A DNA stretch of 64,000 nt from Orientallactaga sibirica (taxonomy: Eukaryota; Chordata; Mammalia; Rodentia; Dipodidae), in assembly GCA_036365145.1 (NCBI GenBank), contig JAEOAD010002765.1, positions 1 through 64,000 on the forward strand, read 5' to 3'. The position numbers and the translations under genes were made by a program. The stretch's first letter is position 1. Each line of letters starts with the position of its first letter. The notes below the pieces were generated by a model, which searched no databases, was not told the DNA's origin, and saw nothing but the letters and a program-made list of their open reading frames with translations. Below, one piece after another: positions 61,261 to 64,000 of this stretch.

Positions 61261-63231
61261 GTAAACCTCTTCATTGCCAAACACTGTACTGTGCAAAATA
61301 AGCTTGTTCAGCTTTGAAATGAGTTGTTTTTCTACAAAAACTGTAGATCACAGCAAGTTCAAACTTTCCTCGTTTGTACAATTTAACAAGTTGTACAATT
61401 TAATAGTTTCATTTCGTTTCTTATGTAGTTTGGTAAGAAAAGAAACATCTTCATTTCTGAACACTGTACTATGCTATATAAGCTTGTTCAGTTCTAGGAA
61501 AGAGTTGCTTTGCTACAAGGAGTGCAGATCACAGCAACTTCAAACTTTCCTTGTTTGTAAAATCTACGAAGTTGTACAATTTAGTAGCTTCATTTCATTT
61601 CTAACGTAGTTTGATAAGAAAAGAAACATCTTCATTGCCGAACCTTGAACTGAGCGCAATAAGCTTGTTCAGCTCTAGGAATGATTTGCTTTTATACAAA
61701 GAGTGCAGATCAGAGCAAGTTCATGCTTTCCTCATTTGTACAATCTAACAAGTTGTACAATGTTCTTGCTCTGTGTCATTTGTAATGTAGTTTGGTAAGA
61801 AAAGAAACACCTTCATTGCTGAACACTGTACTGTGCGAAACAACATTGTTCAGCTCTAGGAATGAGTTGCTTTTCTACAAAGAGTGTAGATCACAGCAAT
61901 TTCAAACTTTCCTCTTTTGTGCAATATAACAAGTTGTACAATTTACTAGTTTCGTTTCATTTCTAATGTAGTTTGGTAGCAAAAAGAAACATTTTCATTG
62001 CTGAACAGTGTACCGTGAGAAATAAACTTGTCCAGCTCTAGGAAATAGATGCTTTTCTACAAAGAGTATAGATCACAGCAAGATCACAGAAAGTTTCAAT
62101 TTATTAGTTTCATTTCCTTTTTAATTAGTTTCATAAGAAAAGAAAAAAAATCTACTGAACAAGTTGTAGCTCTAGGAATGAACTTTAGTCACAGAAAGTT
62201 CAAAGTTTCATTATGTGTAAAATCTACCAAGTTGTACAATTTAGTAGCTTCATTTCATTTCTAACGTAGTTTGATAAGAAAAGAAATATCTTCATTGCCA
62301 AACCCTGCACTGAGCAAAATAAGCTTGTCCAGCTCTAGGAATGATTTGCTTTTATACAAAGAGTGTAGATCAGAGCAAGTTCAAGCTTTCCTCATTTGTA
62401 CAATCTAACAAGTTGTACAATGTTCTTGCTCCATTTCATTTCTAATGTAGTTTGGTAAGAAATTGAACATCTTCAATGCTGAACCCTGTACTGTGCAAAA
62501 TAACCTTGTTCAGCTGTAGGAATGAGTTGCTTTTCTATAAAGAGTGTACATCACAGCAAGTTCAAACTTTCCTTGTTTGTAAAATCTACCAATTGTACAA
62601 TTTAGTAGCTTCATTTCATTTCTAATATAGTTTGGTAAGAAAAGAAACATCTTCATTGCCGAACCCTGTATTGAGGACAATAAGCTTGTTCAGCTCTAGG
62701 AATGAGTTGCTTTTCTACAAAGAGTGTAGATCACAGCAAGGTGAAACTTTCCTTGTTTGTCTAATCTACCATGTAGTACAATTTGGTGGCTTCGTTTCAT
62801 TTCAAATGTAGTTTGGTAAGAAAAGTAACGTCTTCATTGCCTAAAACTGTACTGTGCAAAATAAGCTTGTTCAGCTCTAGGAATGAGTTGGTTTTCTACA
62901 AAAAGTGTAGATCATGACAAGTTCAATCTTCATTGTTTTCTACAATCCAACAAGTTGTACAATTTACTAGTTTTGTATCGTTTCTAAAGGAATTTGGTAA
63001 GGAAGCAAACATCTTTAATGCCCAAAACAGTACTCTGTGAAAGAAGCTTTTTCAGCTCTAGGAATGAGATGCTTTCGTATGAACACGGAAGGTAACAGCA
63101 AGTTCAAACTGTACAATTTAGTAGTTTCATTTCGTTTCTAATGTAGTTTGGTAAGAAAAGAAACATCTTCATTGCTGAACCCTGTAGTGAGTGAAATAAG
63201 CTTGTTCAGCTCTAGGAATGAGTTGCTTTTT
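61261..63231 (-). repeat. Class B satellite array, inverted block 3
   Basis: About eleven diverged monomers on the minus strand. One is heavily deleted and rearranged at about 62085-62175. A ~660-bp segmental repeat is included. No gene is present; plus-strand ORFs such as 61274-61609 are chance openings across monomers. Confidence 0.9.
61557..62500 (-). repeat. ~660-bp segmental repeat of monomer groups
   Basis: Distinctive words recur at 660 bp: GTAAAATCTAC at about 61557 and 62217, TTCTAACGTAGTTTGATAAG, ATGATTTGCTTTTATAC at 61681 and 62341, and CAATGTTCTTGCTC. The spacing is four monomers minus about 60 bp, explained by the deletion near 62085-62175. Confidence 0.7.
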
Positions 63232-63517
63232 TAAAAAATTTTTTTATTATTTTTTTATTTATTTTTGGAGAGAGAGACAGAGAGAGATAGACAGAGAGGG
63301 AGAGGGAGACAGAAATGGGCGCGCCAGCAGTCTCTCAGCTGCTGTGAACGAAATCCAGATGTGTGCACCCCCTTGTGGGCAAGTGCGGCATTGCGCCCTT
63401 GCGTCACTTTGCATCTGGCTAAACGTGGGACCTGGAGATTGGAACCGCTGGACATTGGAACCAGCGTTCTTAGGCTTGGCAGGCAGGCGCCTTAGCCTCT
63501 AAGCCATCTCCCAGCCC
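63232..63517 (-). mobile_element. tRNA-derived (B2-superfamily-like) SINE
   Basis: On the minus strand it begins GGGCTGGGAGATGGCTTAGA (Pol III A-box-like) and has GGTTCCAAT twice in tandem at the B-box position. It continues with a body containing AAGTGACGCAAGGG and TGGCGCGCCC, a CT-rich run (plus-strand 63267-63310), and an AT-rich tail with AATAAA. The target duplication ATGAGTTGCTTTTT lies at 63218-63231 and 63518-63531. The head and CT-rich tail resemble a SINE I associate with jerboas. ORFs over it are chance. Confidence 0.88.
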
Positions 63518-64000
63518 ATGAGTTGCTTTTTAACAAAGAGTGTAGATTACAGCAAGTTCAAACATTCCTGGTTTGTACAATCTAACAAGTTTTACAATTT
63601 TCTAGTTTCGTATCATTTCTAATGTAGTTTGGTACGAAAAGAAACATCTTCATTCCTGAACACTGTACTGTGAGAAATAAGTCTGTTCAACTCTAGGAAT
63701 GAGTTGCTTTTCTACAAAGAGTGTAAATCACAGCAAGTTTAATCTTTCCTCGTTTGTACAATCTAACACGTTGTACAAGTTACTAGTTGAGTTTCGTTTC
63801 TAAGGTAGTTTGGAAAGTTAAGAAACATCTTCATTGCTTAACCCTGTACTGCGTGATATAAGCTTGTTCAACTCTAGGAATGAGTTGCTTTTCTAAAAAG
63901 AGCGTAGGTCACATCAAGTTCAAACTTTCCTTGTTTGTACAATCTACGAAGTTATACAATTTAGTAGCTTCATTGCATTTCTAATGTAGTTTGATAAGGA
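63518..64000 (-). repeat. Class B satellite array, inverted block 4
   Basis: Resumes with the duplicated target ATGAGTTGCTTTTT. Between two and three monomers on the minus strand run to the window edge. The array clearly continues beyond 64000. Confidence 0.92.

Noticed and set aside
60182..63502. ORFs running from satellite into SINEs (60182-60481, 60968-61195, 63218-63502)
   Set aside because: They are composed of monomer plus B1 or tRNA-SINE sequence, with no conserved coding signal.

Overview
The window looks like centromeric or pericentromeric satellite DNA of a rodent, most likely a jerboa-type (dipodid) species. It contains no ordinary host gene. The lineage call is an inference from interspersed repeats. 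Two 7SL-derived B1-type SINEs (60388-60545, 61101-61260) and one tRNA-derived, CT-rich SINE with an AATAAA-bearing tail (63232-63517, minus) resemble repeats I associate with Dipodidae, and a rodent-like LINE-1 is also present.

Layout. (1) 1-41007: about 227 monomer lengths of a head-to-tail satellite (class A here), canonical monomer 181 bp, with no transposon in it. Its last 14 kb are orderly and its last 2 kb nearly perfect. The first ~27 kb are riddled with small indels and reshuffled monomer 'words'. (2) 41008-47306: an env-less class II (betaretrovirus-like) endogenous retrovirus with a 5' LTR that has lost its first 155 bp, a Lys-type primer site, open gag, broken pro and pol, and a complete 371-bp 3' LTR. 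(3) 47307-58895: a related but older satellite (class B) with several monomer types and mostly substitution divergence. It is split by a 5'-truncated LINE-1 (51406-54876, minus) with an 8-bp target duplication. (4) About 58851-58895: the array turns round. Monomers on the two sides are near reverse complements for about 200 bp, so the switch is a fold-back palindrome. (5) 58896-64000: class B satellite in the opposite orientation, with the three SINEs.

How it fits together. The young homogeneous array abuts the old, transposon-rich array exactly at a truncated LTR. The 3' flank of the provirus is class B and the 5' flank is class A. The simplest reading is that the provirus entered class B and a later rearrangement brought class A against it, cutting off the LTR start. 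Assembly error is the main rival, and the indel-rich texture of the left array makes that a serious possibility. Features that may matter for centromere biology are three short dyads packed into 88 bp of each class A monomer, and a motif in some class B monomers that matches the CENP-B box core at 8 of 9 positions. I found no host protein-coding gene, structural RNA gene or CRISPR array. The short reading frames inside the satellite are chance openings.
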